NCBI GenBank assembly: GCA_947097375.1 | Contig: CAMURE010000011.1 | Location: 1-13,412 of the forward strand | Reading direction: 5' to 3' | DNA from: an uncultured Candidatus Saccharibacteria bacterium | GTDB taxonomy: Bacteria > Patescibacteria > Saccharimonadia > Saccharimonadales > Nanosynbacteraceae | DNA length: 13,412 nt | Shown: positions 1-5,998 of the stretch, piece after piece | How positions within the stretch are numbered: the first letter of the stretch is position 1 | Layout: each line of letters opens with the position of its first letter | Notes under the pieces: model-generated | Database searches by the model: none | Told to the model about the DNA's origin: nothing | What the model saw: the letters and a program-made list of their open reading frames with translations, nothing else | Translations under genes and position numbers: made by a program

Positions 1-55
1 GAGCGCTTCATTGACGTTGAAGAGGTGAGAGGTTCGAATCCTCTATTGCCCACCA
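1..55 (+). tRNA. tRNA-Val(GAC), 3' part, cut by window start
   Basis: The first 55 bases fit tRNA positions 22-76. They give the 3' side of the D stem (GAGC), an anticodon stem CTTCA/TGAAG around loop TTGACGT (anticodon GAC at 13-15), a 5-nt variable loop AGGTG, a T stem AGAGG/CCTCT with loop TTCGAAT, the 3' acceptor strand ATTGCCC, discriminator A and an encoded CCA at 53-55. GAC reads GUC and GUU valine codons. The 5' 21 nt lie outside the window, so acceptor pairing cannot be checked, but every visible stem is fully paired. A hairpin terminator follows 18 nt later. Confidence 0.93.
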
Positions 56-73
56 TCATTGTATACGATATAG

Positions 74-100
74 AACCCTCACAATATGGAGGGTTTTCTT
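74..100 (+). terminator. Intrinsic terminator after tRNA-Val
   Basis: A 7-bp perfect stem AACCCTC (74-80) / GAGGGTT (89-95) encloses an 8-nt loop and runs into a T-rich tract (TTCTTCTG) on the + strand. It lies just after the tRNA and before nrdR, so it most likely ends the tRNA transcript. The other strand has no T tract after the stem, so it looks one-directional. Confidence 0.7.
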
Positions 101-154
101 CTGTTTTACACATTTTTATATACTTTTCCACTAGTATTTTTTATAGCGATATGA

Positions 155-164
155 CAATATATTG
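155..164. promoter_or_regulatory. NrdR-box-like palindrome at the nrdR start
   Basis: CAATATATTG is a perfect 10-bp palindrome ending 2 bp before the nrdR start codon. It fits the CWATATATWG core of the known NrdR box; the three flanking bases on each side mostly do not match the longer consensus. Binding here could let NrdR repress its own gene. NrdR boxes usually occur in pairs about three helical turns apart, and no second copy is visible. The surroundings are very AT-rich, so a chance match is possible. Confidence 0.35.
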
Positions 165-166
165 AT

Positions 167-631
167 ATGATTTGTATAAATTGTTTTCACGACAAAACTA
201 CTACCAAAAACTCCCGCAAACACACGAAACACCCCAGCGTCTGGCGGCGACGGTCCTGTCCAGAATGTGGTGCAGTCTTTACGACATACGAACGAGCCGC
301 ATTGGATGAGCATACAGTACGAGCACAGGATGGATCAACTAGCCCATTTAATCTCGGAAAGCTCATTATCAGCATTAGCCGTAGCTTTCAGCATAATGAG
401 CGCGCTGCCGCCTGCGACAGCTACTTCCTCGCACAAACTGTGCAAGAGCATATTATCGGTCAGGGCAAGTTACTATCTGCACAAGTTATTGCCCAGGCGA
501 CACACATGGTTCTACAGCGTTACGATCCAGTAGCAGCAATCCAGTACGCCGCTCAGCACCATCTCATCACTTCTCAGCGGCGCGGGAGGCCTTCGACCGT
601 TTACGTGCAGTCGCCTTCTGGCGAGCATTAA
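167..631 (+). CDS. nrdR: NrdR, ribonucleotide reductase repressor
   Basis: This 154-aa protein has the length and layout of NrdR, the cytoplasmic repressor of ribonucleotide reductase genes that senses dATP/ATP. The N-terminal zinc ribbon has C3-x2-C6 and C31-x2-C34, the latter inside the signature WRRRSCPECGAVFTTYER (residues 26-43). An ATP-cone follows at about 49-139 (DG..SPFNLGKL). The ATP-cone looks divergent at its end: the aromatic segment usually following 'VAYVRFASVYR' is replaced by a basic tail. The ATG at 167 is chosen because the zinc ribbon begins there. No Shine-Dalgarno precedes it, so the mRNA may have a very short leader. A TATACT at 119-124 is a weak -10 candidate. The last 65 bp overlap the convergent glycosyltransferase gene. 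Confidence 0.9.
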   Translation: MICINCFHDKTTTKNSRKHTKHPSVWRRRSCPECGAVFTTYERAALDEHTVRAQDGSTSPFNLGKLIISISRSFQHNERAAACDSYFLAQTVQEHIIGQGKLLSAQVIAQATHMVLQRYDPVAAIQYAAQHHLITSQRRGRPSTVYVQSPSGEH

Positions 632-2249
632 TCGCGGCTGTAGCCTTTTCGGTAACGTCAAACTTATCAAGATACCGACCAGCTAGTAGGCGGGTCTGTG
701 CGGTAAATGCTGCGGCAGAGCTATAAACAATGGCTGTGACCGGCATTAGCACCCACTGTAGAAGCATCCAAATATTCCGACGGCGTGTATAGCGAATCGG
801 GCGTGGCGGCAAAAGCTTGAAGGCACTAAAAATCGCTATCACCATGCCAATTAACGCAATCTGCTGTAGCGTGCTCACCGTATCAGGCAACTGATGTGCA
901 GCAACACTACGAGTAGCCTCGGCATTAATAATGAGTGGCACCCAGCCACCAAAAGCAATCAGAATGGAAACGCAGGCCAGTGTCACGTGCCCATCAAGCA
1001 ACCGCACAAATCGTGAAAAGCCAGCCCAAAACGGTACATTACGCTGTTTAGTAAAGACCCGCTCACCAACATATGCAATATCAGACGCCCCATATGCCCA
1101 GCGACGAAGTTGAATAAACTGTGCTTTGAGTGTCTTCATATACGTAGCCGACAGTACTGCGTCTTGATAAATTGGTACATGAAGTGGCACAACTCCGTAG
1201 TTACCACCAAAATAGAAATAGCTACGCCAATACTGGTGACCATCTTCAACAATTGTTCGAACACTCCAGAAATCCATTTCCACGAGTGCATCCATCGGCT
1301 GAGCATGTGAAGCAAAATTACGTAGTGAATGAGGACGCATTGAGCTAATAATATTCCAAAATGAGTTGCCCGTCGCAACCACGCGCATCGGCGCCGGTAC
1401 ATCCCAAATATTACTGGTAAATAAACAAACCGGTTGATACGAATAGTGTTTACGATCTTCGCGGACAATATATTCGTATGTTAGATAATCAAAGTAAGCT
1501 TCATGTGGCTTGTTGTCGCAGTCCATCGTCGTAACAATAACGTTACTATACGGAATATGCTGCTTCTCAAGCCACCCCTTCAGCCAGCGTCCAGCGTACG
1601 TAATATTACCACCTTTACCGATCACCTCGTTCGGAATATCCTTTGGATGCTTGACGATATGAAAGGTGTGAAAATACTTACCATAGCTTTTTTGCAGTGT
1701 CTTGGCAGTTGCATCGATGTCCTTACCACCCCGTTCCTCATACGCAAACACCATGATCATGCGTTTCTTATCATACGTAGTAGCGATCACTGATTTGAGA
1801 GCCGGCTCAATCACTTCAATACTCTCATTATAGGCCGGCATGATGACTGCATTATAAATTTCTGATGGCTTTGGGAAAAAGCCTGGCTGCGCAGAAGCAA
1901 TGAGACGCAAGTTTTCCTTATGCTCTGCAAAACCAACCTCCTTCTGTCGCTGATCGCGAATACGTGCATACACCGTCTGTGGGTCTTCGAGATCTCCAAG
2001 ACGTGCATGCCAGTCAACCAGACACGCTTTATCCATTTTGGCGCGACCGGCAACCATATGATACGTAATACCGACAACGCGCACCATCATCGACAAGATA
2101 ACGATAAGTAGGTAGAGCGACGCAAGTAGTGGGCTAAAGATGGACAATACAACAAGGAGGATAACCGCACCGTAGCTCAATAGGCCAGGCAGAACCTCCA
2201 AAAAACGATAGAATGGCTTTCGTTTGCCAATTGGTATTTCTATATCCAT
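567..2249 (-). CDS. Membrane-bound processive family 2 glycosyltransferase
   Basis: A 560-aa integral membrane glycosyltransferase of the GT2/cellulose-synthase-like type. Two hydrophobic segments (about 20-60) precede the cytosolic GT-A domain, which shows VIMPAYNE (135-142), a DCD metal/nucleotide-sugar motif (243-245), VEDGHQYWR (334-342, the acceptor-site ED) and QLRRW (380-384, the Q-x-x-R-W motif of processive enzymes). Three further membrane segments (about 418-442, 461-480, 493-515) and a basic Ala/Lys/Arg tail end the protein. It probably polymerises or exports a surface polysaccharide; the sugar cannot be read from sequence. The ATG at 2249 is preferred to an in-frame TTG at 2270: it lies 4 nt after the upstream gene's stop, with GGTGG/AGGGTG as a weak ribosome site. 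It is probably co-transcribed with the small membrane protein and tRNA-Thr. The 3' end runs into nrdR. Confidence 0.88.
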   Translation of the reverse strand: MDIEIPIGKRKPFYRFLEVLPGLLSYGAVILLVVLSIFSPLLASLYLLIVILSMMVRVVGITYHMVAGRAKMDKACLVDWHARLGDLEDPQTVYARIRDQRQKEVGFAEHKENLRLIASAQPGFFPKPSEIYNAVIMPAYNESIEVIEPALKSVIATTYDKKRMIMVFAYEERGGKDIDATAKTLQKSYGKYFHTFHIVKHPKDIPNEVIGKGGNITYAGRWLKGWLEKQHIPYSNVIVTTMDCDNKPHEAYFDYLTYEYIVREDRKHYSYQPVCLFTSNIWDVPAPMRVVATGNSFWNIISSMRPHSLRNFASHAQPMDALVEMDFWSVRTIVEDGHQYWRSYFYFGGNYGVVPLHVPIYQDAVLSATYMKTLKAQFIQLRRWAYGASDIAYVGERVFTKQRNVPFWAGFSRFVRLLDGHVTLACVSILIAFGGWVPLIINAEATRSVAAHQLPDTVSTLQQIALIGMVIAIFSAFKLLPPRPIRYTRRRNIWMLLQWVLMPVTAIVYSSAAAFTAQTRLLAGRYLDKFDVTEKATAAINARQKATARKRSKASRAAEK

Positions 2250-2253
2250 CACC

Positions 2254-2631
2254 CTACACCACCGACGCAATTACGATTATTGAATAAGCAAATAGCGTTA
2301 ATATGACCGATATAGCAATCGTTAGCCAGAGAAATGCTAGTGCTAAATCACGACGCTGCACCGCAGCAAGCTTGGCACTCAATATAATATGTCCAGCAGT
2401 GATCATAAACTGCAGCACACCGTACGTCCAAAGCGAGTACCAGTGGCCACGATATAGTCCCGTCACGCTAAACGCACTATGCTGGACAATGACCTGAGTT
2501 TCTTTGGGCTTGATTGTAATTGCGAAGGAAATGACGATTACTAACGCCAACAGAACATTGACAACAACGAGACCAAACAACCAGCGGTCTTTCATCATCT
2601 GTCGTAATGTGCTTGTGATACGATTCTTCAT
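2254..2631 (-). CDS. Small membrane protein with three TM segments, unknown function
   Basis: I do not recognise this 125-aa protein. It has a short basic N-terminus, then hydrophobic segments at about 18-40, 64-86 and 95-122, with a polar stretch (41-63, KPKETQ...RGHW) between the first two that probably faces outside. It has no cysteine and no catalytic motif. Its start lies 7 nt after the encoded CCA of tRNA-Thr, with no Shine-Dalgarno and no room for its own promoter, so it should be made from the tRNA transcript. Met12/Met13 are alternative starts but also lack a ribosome site. The glycosyltransferase starts 4 nt downstream, so a helper role for that enzyme is plausible, though only from position. 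Confidence 0.75.
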   Translation of the reverse strand: MKNRITSTLRQMMKDRWLFGLVVVNVLLALVIVISFAITIKPKETQVIVQHSAFSVTGLYRGHWYSLWTYGVLQFMITAGHIILSAKLAAVQRRDLALAFLWLTIAISVILTLFAYSIIVIASVV

Positions 2632-2638
2632 ACTATTC

Positions 2639-2714
2639 TGGAGCCGCTGACCGGATTTGAACCGGTGACCTACGCTTTACGAAAGCGCCGCTCTACCAGC
2701 TGAGCTACAGCGGC
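2639..2714 (-). tRNA. tRNA-Thr(CGT)
   Basis: A complete 76-nt cloverleaf on the minus strand. The acceptor GCCGCTG/CAGCGGC is fully paired, the D arm is GCTC/GAGC, the anticodon stem GCGCT/AGCGT has one G-U pair at 27-43, and the loop TTCGTAA gives anticodon CGT (2679-2681 on +). The T stem is ACCGG/CCGGT with loop TTCAAAT. The discriminator is U and CCA is encoded. It reads ACG codons. A clear extended -10 promoter lies 15 nt upstream of the 5' end, and a protein gene begins 7 nt after the 3' end. Confidence 0.96.
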
Positions 2715-2728
2715 ATATCTCCTCAAGG

Positions 2729-2757
2729 ATTATAGCAGATAAATGGGGCTTTCGCAA
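2729..2757 (-). promoter_or_regulatory. Extended -10 promoter of the tRNA-Thr operon
   Basis: On the minus strand TTGCGA (2752-2757, 4/6 to the -35 consensus) is separated by 17 bp from a perfect TATAAT (2729-2734) preceded by TGC (extended -10). Transcription would start near 2722, leaving a tRNA 5' leader of about 8 nt. It sits between the SurA-like gene and tRNA-Thr. Confidence 0.75.
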
Positions 2758-2780
2758 AGACAGCAAGAGGCAGCCGAAAG

Positions 2781-3809
2781 CTATTTCCGCTCGCCCAATT
2801 TTTGTTCAGCCGGCTGGCCAAGATGAACGTAATAGGTAACTTTCTTGTCATTGATCAACTTATCAAAGTTGGCCTTAAACATCGTTAGAGGGATCTTGAG
2901 GTACGAATAGGTAACCGAGTTATCATCCCGTGAGCGTGGCTGAACAAAATAATAGCCATCACCACCGAGTGGCTTAATAACTCCTGAGATCGCACCATCC
3001 GCCGTCTTGATCGCCGCCTCGGTCAAACCGCCATCTTTGTTAGTTTTCGGTATAATGGTTTCCGGCATTAACTGTACTCGCTCACCTAATGACGCTGCGA
3101 TATCAGCCAACGACTTACCGGCCTTGAGTTGCGCCTCTACCTCTCTAACAAGGCTCGCCGCCGCTTCATCAACAGCGAATGATACCTCCCAGCGTAGCAA
3201 CGACGCCCTGATACCGTCACGGACCTCATCAAGCGACCAACCAATCATGTCTTTTACTGCTGAACGGTAAGCTTCTTTTGACAAGCCAGCGTCCTTTTGC
3301 TGGCGATCCACCTCTTCGTCTACCTTTCGATCATCAACCGACACGCCTTTTTCTCTCGCTAGCTTACGCACATACGCATCCTGCACTGCCTGATTCATTG
3401 CTCGCTGTCGCTGAAAGGCAACCTTGTCGCCGGCTTGATCTTGGCCTTGAGTTTTAAGCACAGCCATATTGCCACGATTGTACAACAGATAGTCGCTATA
3501 TCGTACAAATTCGCCTTCAACCGAACCAGCCGGTAGTGGCAGTATCTTGGTAATGCGATATGCCAAGTCACTCGTATCTTTCCAGACATAGAGCTGAAGA
3601 TACAACAGAACTATCACTGCTATAAGCCCAGCTATACTAATAAAAATTGTGTTCCAGACCAATTTATGCTTAGAGTATTGTATCGGATATTTATGCTTGC
3701 GCCCACCGGCCAATACTTTTTCACGATGCTCCGCGACCGTATCGTTGGTAATTCGTGATGGCAGTGAGCGCTTATCCTTTTTCTTAAGCTTCGCCGATTT
3801 CTTTAGCAT
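2781..3809 (-). CDS. Membrane-anchored SurA-like foldase
   Basis: A 342-aa protein with a highly basic cytosolic N-terminus (1-50), one membrane anchor (about 51-74) and a large extracytoplasmic part. Residues about 131-215 resemble the helical SurA N-terminal chaperone domain (AMNQAVQDAYVRKLAREKGVSVDDRKVDEEVDRQQ). Residues about 220-292 look like a degenerate parvulin (PpiC) domain: LADIAASLGE..., GGLTEAA, GAISGVIKPLGGDGYYFVQ. It probably helps fold or guard exported proteins, which could include pilus or surface proteins. Isomerase activity is uncertain. Start: ATG at 3809 has a strong AAAGGAG 6 nt upstream, whereas the in-frame start at 3830 has none. The gene overlaps the end of the PH-domain gene by 26 bp, which points to translational coupling. 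No terminator is visible before the tRNA-Thr promoter. Confidence 0.82.
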   Translation of the reverse strand: MLKKSAKLKKKDKRSLPSRITNDTVAEHREKVLAGGRKHKYPIQYSKHKLVWNTIFISIAGLIAVIVLLYLQLYVWKDTSDLAYRITKILPLPAGSVEGEFVRYSDYLLYNRGNMAVLKTQGQDQAGDKVAFQRQRAMNQAVQDAYVRKLAREKGVSVDDRKVDEEVDRQQKDAGLSKEAYRSAVKDMIGWSLDEVRDGIRASLLRWEVSFAVDEAAASLVREVEAQLKAGKSLADIAASLGERVQLMPETIIPKTNKDGGLTEAAIKTADGAISGVIKPLGGDGYYFVQPRSRDDNSVTYSYLKIPLTMFKANFDKLINDKKVTYYVHLGQPAEQKLGERK

Positions 3810-4317
3810 GATCACTCCTTTCAGTAGCAAGGTCTACCGCATCTTGCAGCTTATTATAAATCTCATCCGGGTGTTCAACATTTTTGATAACAAGATCACC
3901 AACAAATGTCTGGATAACTATTGTACCAAATTTGAACATTTCGCCCGTAAAGCCAGGCACAACATAGCTAATATTTTGGACTTTAGCTAGCTTAAGCTCA
4001 ATTACATCCTTACCAAAAAAACCATGCTGCGTGATTTGACGAAGCCGCTGATTTGTCACAATGTAATACGTATAAAACCACATCAAAAAATGATAGCTAA
4101 AGAGAATGAGCCCAACAATAAAGCTACCGAGAAACACCCACAGGAGATTGAGATTATCCTGCCAGATGAGATACGGTAATGCGCCAACCGTCATTGGAAT
4201 GAGCAATAGATAAAAACCCTTACGCATAGCAATAATATGTCGACGAAATACAAATAATAGCTCCTCGCCATCGCGCTGACCGTCAAATGCTTTGGTTAAT
4301 TTGGCTTTTTTCGTCAT
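3784..4317 (-). CDS. PH-domain (YdbS/YdbT-like) membrane protein
   Basis: This 177-aa protein starts with a cytosolic GEELLFVFRRH motif (17-27), typical just before the membrane part of bacterial PH-domain proteins. Two membrane helices (about 33-51 and 57-80) and a bacterial PH domain (about 82-160) follow; the latter has the family pattern YYIVTNQRLRQITQHGFFGKD, L..VQNISY, FKFGTIVIQT and HP..I. Such proteins are common in membranes, but the exact role is generally unknown. The start cannot lie much further upstream, because the ATG is 7 nt after the CCA of tRNA-Arg. No Shine-Dalgarno is visible except a distant GGGG inside the tRNA acceptor. It forms a coupled pair with the SurA-like gene. 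Confidence 0.85.
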   Translation of the reverse strand: MTKKAKLTKAFDGQRDGEELLFVFRRHIIAMRKGFYLLLIPMTVGALPYLIWQDNLNLLWVFLGSFIVGLILFSYHFLMWFYTYYIVTNQRLRQITQHGFFGKDVIELKLAKVQNISYVVPGFTGEMFKFGTIVIQTFVGDLVIKNVEHPDEIYNKLQDAVDLATERSDHAKEIGEA

Positions 4318-4324
4318 AATTCTT

Positions 4325-4401
4325 TGGTACCCCGGGCAGGAGTCGAACCTACAACCTTATCCTTAGGACGGATCTGCTCTATCCAGTTGAGCTACCGAGG
4401 C
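4325..4401 (-). tRNA. tRNA-Arg(CCT)
   Basis: A complete 77-nt cloverleaf on the minus strand. The acceptor is GCCTCGG/CCGGGGT (G1-U72 and U4-G69 wobbles), the D arm GCTC/GAGC, the anticodon loop GTCCTAA (anticodon CCT, reading AGG), the T stem GTAGG/CCTGC with loop TTCGACT, the discriminator A, and CCA is encoded. The anticodon stem GATCC/GGATA has a G-A opposition at 27-43, and position 32 is G instead of a pyrimidine, so the arm is less regular than usual. The PH-domain gene begins 7 nt after CCA. Confidence 0.93.
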
Positions 4402-4403
4402 AC

Positions 4404-4441
4404 ACACAAAACCACCCATGCTAATTATAGCACGGGTGGTT
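4404..4441 (-). terminator. Terminator-like hairpin after ndk
   Basis: An 8-bp stem AACCACCC (4410-4417) / GGGTGGTT (4434-4441), an A/C mismatch, then a 5-bp stem TGCTA/TAGCA with a 4-nt loop make a strong hairpin 16 nt past the ndk stop. On the minus strand it is followed by only a broken T tract (TTTGTGTG), so termination may be incomplete. Its top contains the -10 box of tRNA-Arg. Confidence 0.6.
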
Positions 4442-4453
4442 ATCCGTGACGAG
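4424..4453 (-). promoter_or_regulatory. Extended -10 promoter of the tRNA-Arg operon
   Basis: A perfect TATAAT (4424-4429, minus strand) is preceded by TGC (4430-4432), the same 9-mer as before tRNA-Thr. The best -35 candidate is TCGTCA (4448-4453, 4/6) at an 18-bp spacing. The start would fall near 4417, about 16 nt before the tRNA. The -10 lies in the upper stem and loop of the hairpin after ndk. Confidence 0.6.
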
Positions 4454-4457
4454 AATG

Positions 4458-4982
4458 CTACCGAGTAAACTTTTCGTTTAGTGTCGCATAATCCATCAAT
4501 TCTTCAGGTTTAAACCAGTGAGCAACCTCCTGCGCCGCCTCGTCAGGGTCACCCGATGCGTGAATCAGGTTCGGCACGCCTTTCTGGCACTCGTTGGCAT
4601 AGCCAAAGCTAACATGTGAATAGTCACCACGGATTGTACCCATGTCGGCAGATTTTGGTTCAGTTGGACCAACGATTTTGCGCACTACAGCGACCGCTTC
4701 AACCCCCTCAAGCACCATAGCAATCACCGGTCCGTCCATCATCATATCGAGCGTCATATCAAAAATTTCTTCACCACGACGGGTCACCATCTTGCCTATT
4801 GTCTCGTAATGCGCAAAGTAGTGGTCGCGACCCGGAGCCACCATCTTGACGCCAATGATTTTAAGACCAACACGCTCAAATCGCTGCAAGATCTCGCCAA
4901 CAATCCCCCGCTGTACTGCATCAGGCTTGAACACAATCAGTGTTCGTTCAATGCCGCAGATATTATTCTTTGAATTATCCAT
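4458..4982 (-). CDS. ndk: Nucleoside diphosphate kinase, enlarged form
   Basis: Ndk moves the terminal phosphate from ATP to other nucleoside diphosphates through a phosphohistidine. The 174-aa protein shows ERTLIVFKPDAVQRG (12-26, with Lys19), the phosphate-binding GTIRGD (115-120) and the active-site NLIHASGD (138-145, His141). It is longer than the usual 140-150 aa: it has about ten extra N-terminal residues, altered residues 61-85 (IGKMVTRRGEEIFDMTLDMMMDGPV), roughly ten extra residues between GTIRGD and NLIH (121-137) and a longer C-terminus. The HGSDS after the histidine is here HASGD. The start at 4982 is fixed by GAAGGAGG 4 nt upstream. It is transcribed away from xer and ends before a hairpin. 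With nrdR it is a second nucleotide-metabolism gene in the window, but on a separate unit. Confidence 0.93.
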   Translation of the reverse strand: MDNSKNNICGIERTLIVFKPDAVQRGIVGEILQRFERVGLKIIGVKMVAPGRDHYFAHYETIGKMVTRRGEEIFDMTLDMMMDGPVIAMVLEGVEAVAVVRKIVGPTEPKSADMGTIRGDYSHVSFGYANECQKGVPNLIHASGDPDEAAQEVAHWFKPEELMDYATLNEKFTR

Positions 4983-5011
4983 ATGCCTCCTTCGTGCATT
5001 TATTTTTCTTC

Positions 5012-5039
5012 ATCATAGCAAAAAGTATCCATTTGATAA
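5012..5039 (-). promoter_or_regulatory. Probable ndk promoter
   Basis: On the minus strand TATGAT (5012-5017, 5/6) is preceded by TGC (5018-5020). TTATCA (5034-5039, 4/6) stands 16 bp upstream of it. A start near 5005 would give a leader of about 22 nt containing the GAAGGAGG ribosome site. Confidence 0.55.
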
Positions 5040-5067
5040 ACGATATAGATGTTGTTCAAATTAAACT

Positions 5068-5988
5068 ATGTATCTCTCTGAAGCACTAGCAGATTTCTTA
5101 GAGCACCTAGAAGTTGAAGGTGGTCGCAGCCCTCGCACTATTGAGAACTATAAATTATACCTTGAGCGCTTCATTGATTTTGCCGGTGATATTGATGTTG
5201 CAAAAATAACATCAGAGACAATTCGTAAGTATCGCCTCTGGCTAAATCGTTATAAAAATAACAACACCGGTGAGGAGCTGTTGTTAATTACACAAAATTA
5301 TCACTTGATTGCTCTGCGTGGATTATTGACGTATTTATCACAACGTGATATCTCTTCGCTAGCCGCCGACAAGATCACCCTACCAAAGACCGCCCGCAAA
5401 CAAGTCACATTTCTTCACTATGATGAGGTGGTGCGGCTCATCGAGCAGGTCCCACTAGACGATGAATCGGGTCTTCGTGACCGTGCAATTCTAGAGCTTT
5501 TGTTTTCGAGTGGGCTGCGCGTGTCAGAACTCGTTAACTTGAACCGCGACCACATCAATCTCGCTCGACGCGAATTTACGGTACGCGGCAAGGGCCAGAA
5601 AGATCGACCAGTATTTGTCTCAGCATCAGCCGCCGAACACGTAAAAAATTACCTTAGCGCACGAACCGATAGTCTGCCAGCTCTGTTTATCAGCTATAGC
5701 CGGCGATCAGCAAAACCGTCAGTTTCTGGGGATTATCGTCGGCTCAGTGCTCGCTCGATTCAGCGGATGGTGTCGCACTATGCCCGCCTCGCCGGTATTA
5801 CCAAGCACGTCAGCCCGCACACTATGCGCCACAGTTTTGCCACTGACCTTCTGATGAACGGAGCGGACCTACGGGCGGTACAATCGATGCTTGGCCATAG
5901 CAATATCGCCACGACCCAGATTTACACACACGTCACCGACCAGCACCTCAAGGATATTCACGAACGCTTTCATAGCGATACGAGATAG
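5068..5988 (+). CDS. XerC/XerD-family tyrosine recombinase
   Basis: A complete 306-aa site-specific recombinase. An N-terminal SAM-like DNA-binding domain (about 1-95, with LEVEGGRSPRTIENYKLYLERF) precedes the catalytic domain (about 112-300). All catalytic residues are visible: Arg151 (SSGLRVSEL), Lys175 (RGKGQK), His251 and Arg254 (SPHTMRHSFA), His277 (LGHSNI) and the nucleophile Tyr286 (TQIYTHV). Size and core motifs match Xer proteins, which resolve chromosome dimers at dif; with no phage or att features nearby a housekeeping role is most likely. XerC and XerD cannot be told apart here, and it may be the only Xer. No Shine-Dalgarno precedes the ATG. Its stop lies 10 bp from the convergent end of the pilX-like gene, with no terminator between. 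Confidence 0.93.
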   Translation: MYLSEALADFLEHLEVEGGRSPRTIENYKLYLERFIDFAGDIDVAKITSETIRKYRLWLNRYKNNNTGEELLLITQNYHLIALRGLLTYLSQRDISSLAADKITLPKTARKQVTFLHYDEVVRLIEQVPLDDESGLRDRAILELLFSSGLRVSELVNLNRDHINLARREFTVRGKGQKDRPVFVSASAAEHVKNYLSARTDSLPALFISYSRRSAKPSVSGDYRRLSARSIQRMVSHYARLAGITKHVSPHTMRHSFATDLLMNGADLRAVQSMLGHSNIATTQIYTHVTDQHLKDIHERFHSDTR

Positions 5989-5998
5989 GCTCAAGGAA

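Noticed and set aside
1136..1468. A 110-aa open frame on the minus strand, in another frame of the glycosyltransferase gene.
   Set aside because: It lies wholly inside a well-supported GT2 domain carrying the catalytic motifs and has no ribosome site or recognisable domain. Treated as a shadow frame.
2748..2781. Inverted repeat CGAAAGC/GCTTTCG with a 20-nt spacer after the SurA-like gene, as a possible terminator.
   Set aside because: The loop is long and no T tract follows on the minus strand; one arm overlaps the -35 of the tRNA-Thr promoter. Not called.
3649..3990. A 113-aa open frame on the + strand across the SurA-like/PH-domain junction.
   Set aside because: It is antisense to two supported genes, with no ribosome site or motif. 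Treated as a shadow frame.
5164..5177. A 14-bp exact match between the tRNA-Val start (1-14) and the xer coding sequence, which looks like an att-site pair.
   Set aside because: One 14-mer repeat is not far from chance in 13 kb, the xer copy lies inside the gene, its frame fits the conserved protein (LERFIDFAG), and no phage or island genes lie between.
5068..5988. The tyrosine recombinase as a phage or island integrase.
   Set aside because: Size and motifs match housekeeping Xer proteins, its neighbours are core genes, and no direct repeats or cargo were seen. No dif-like site was recognised either.
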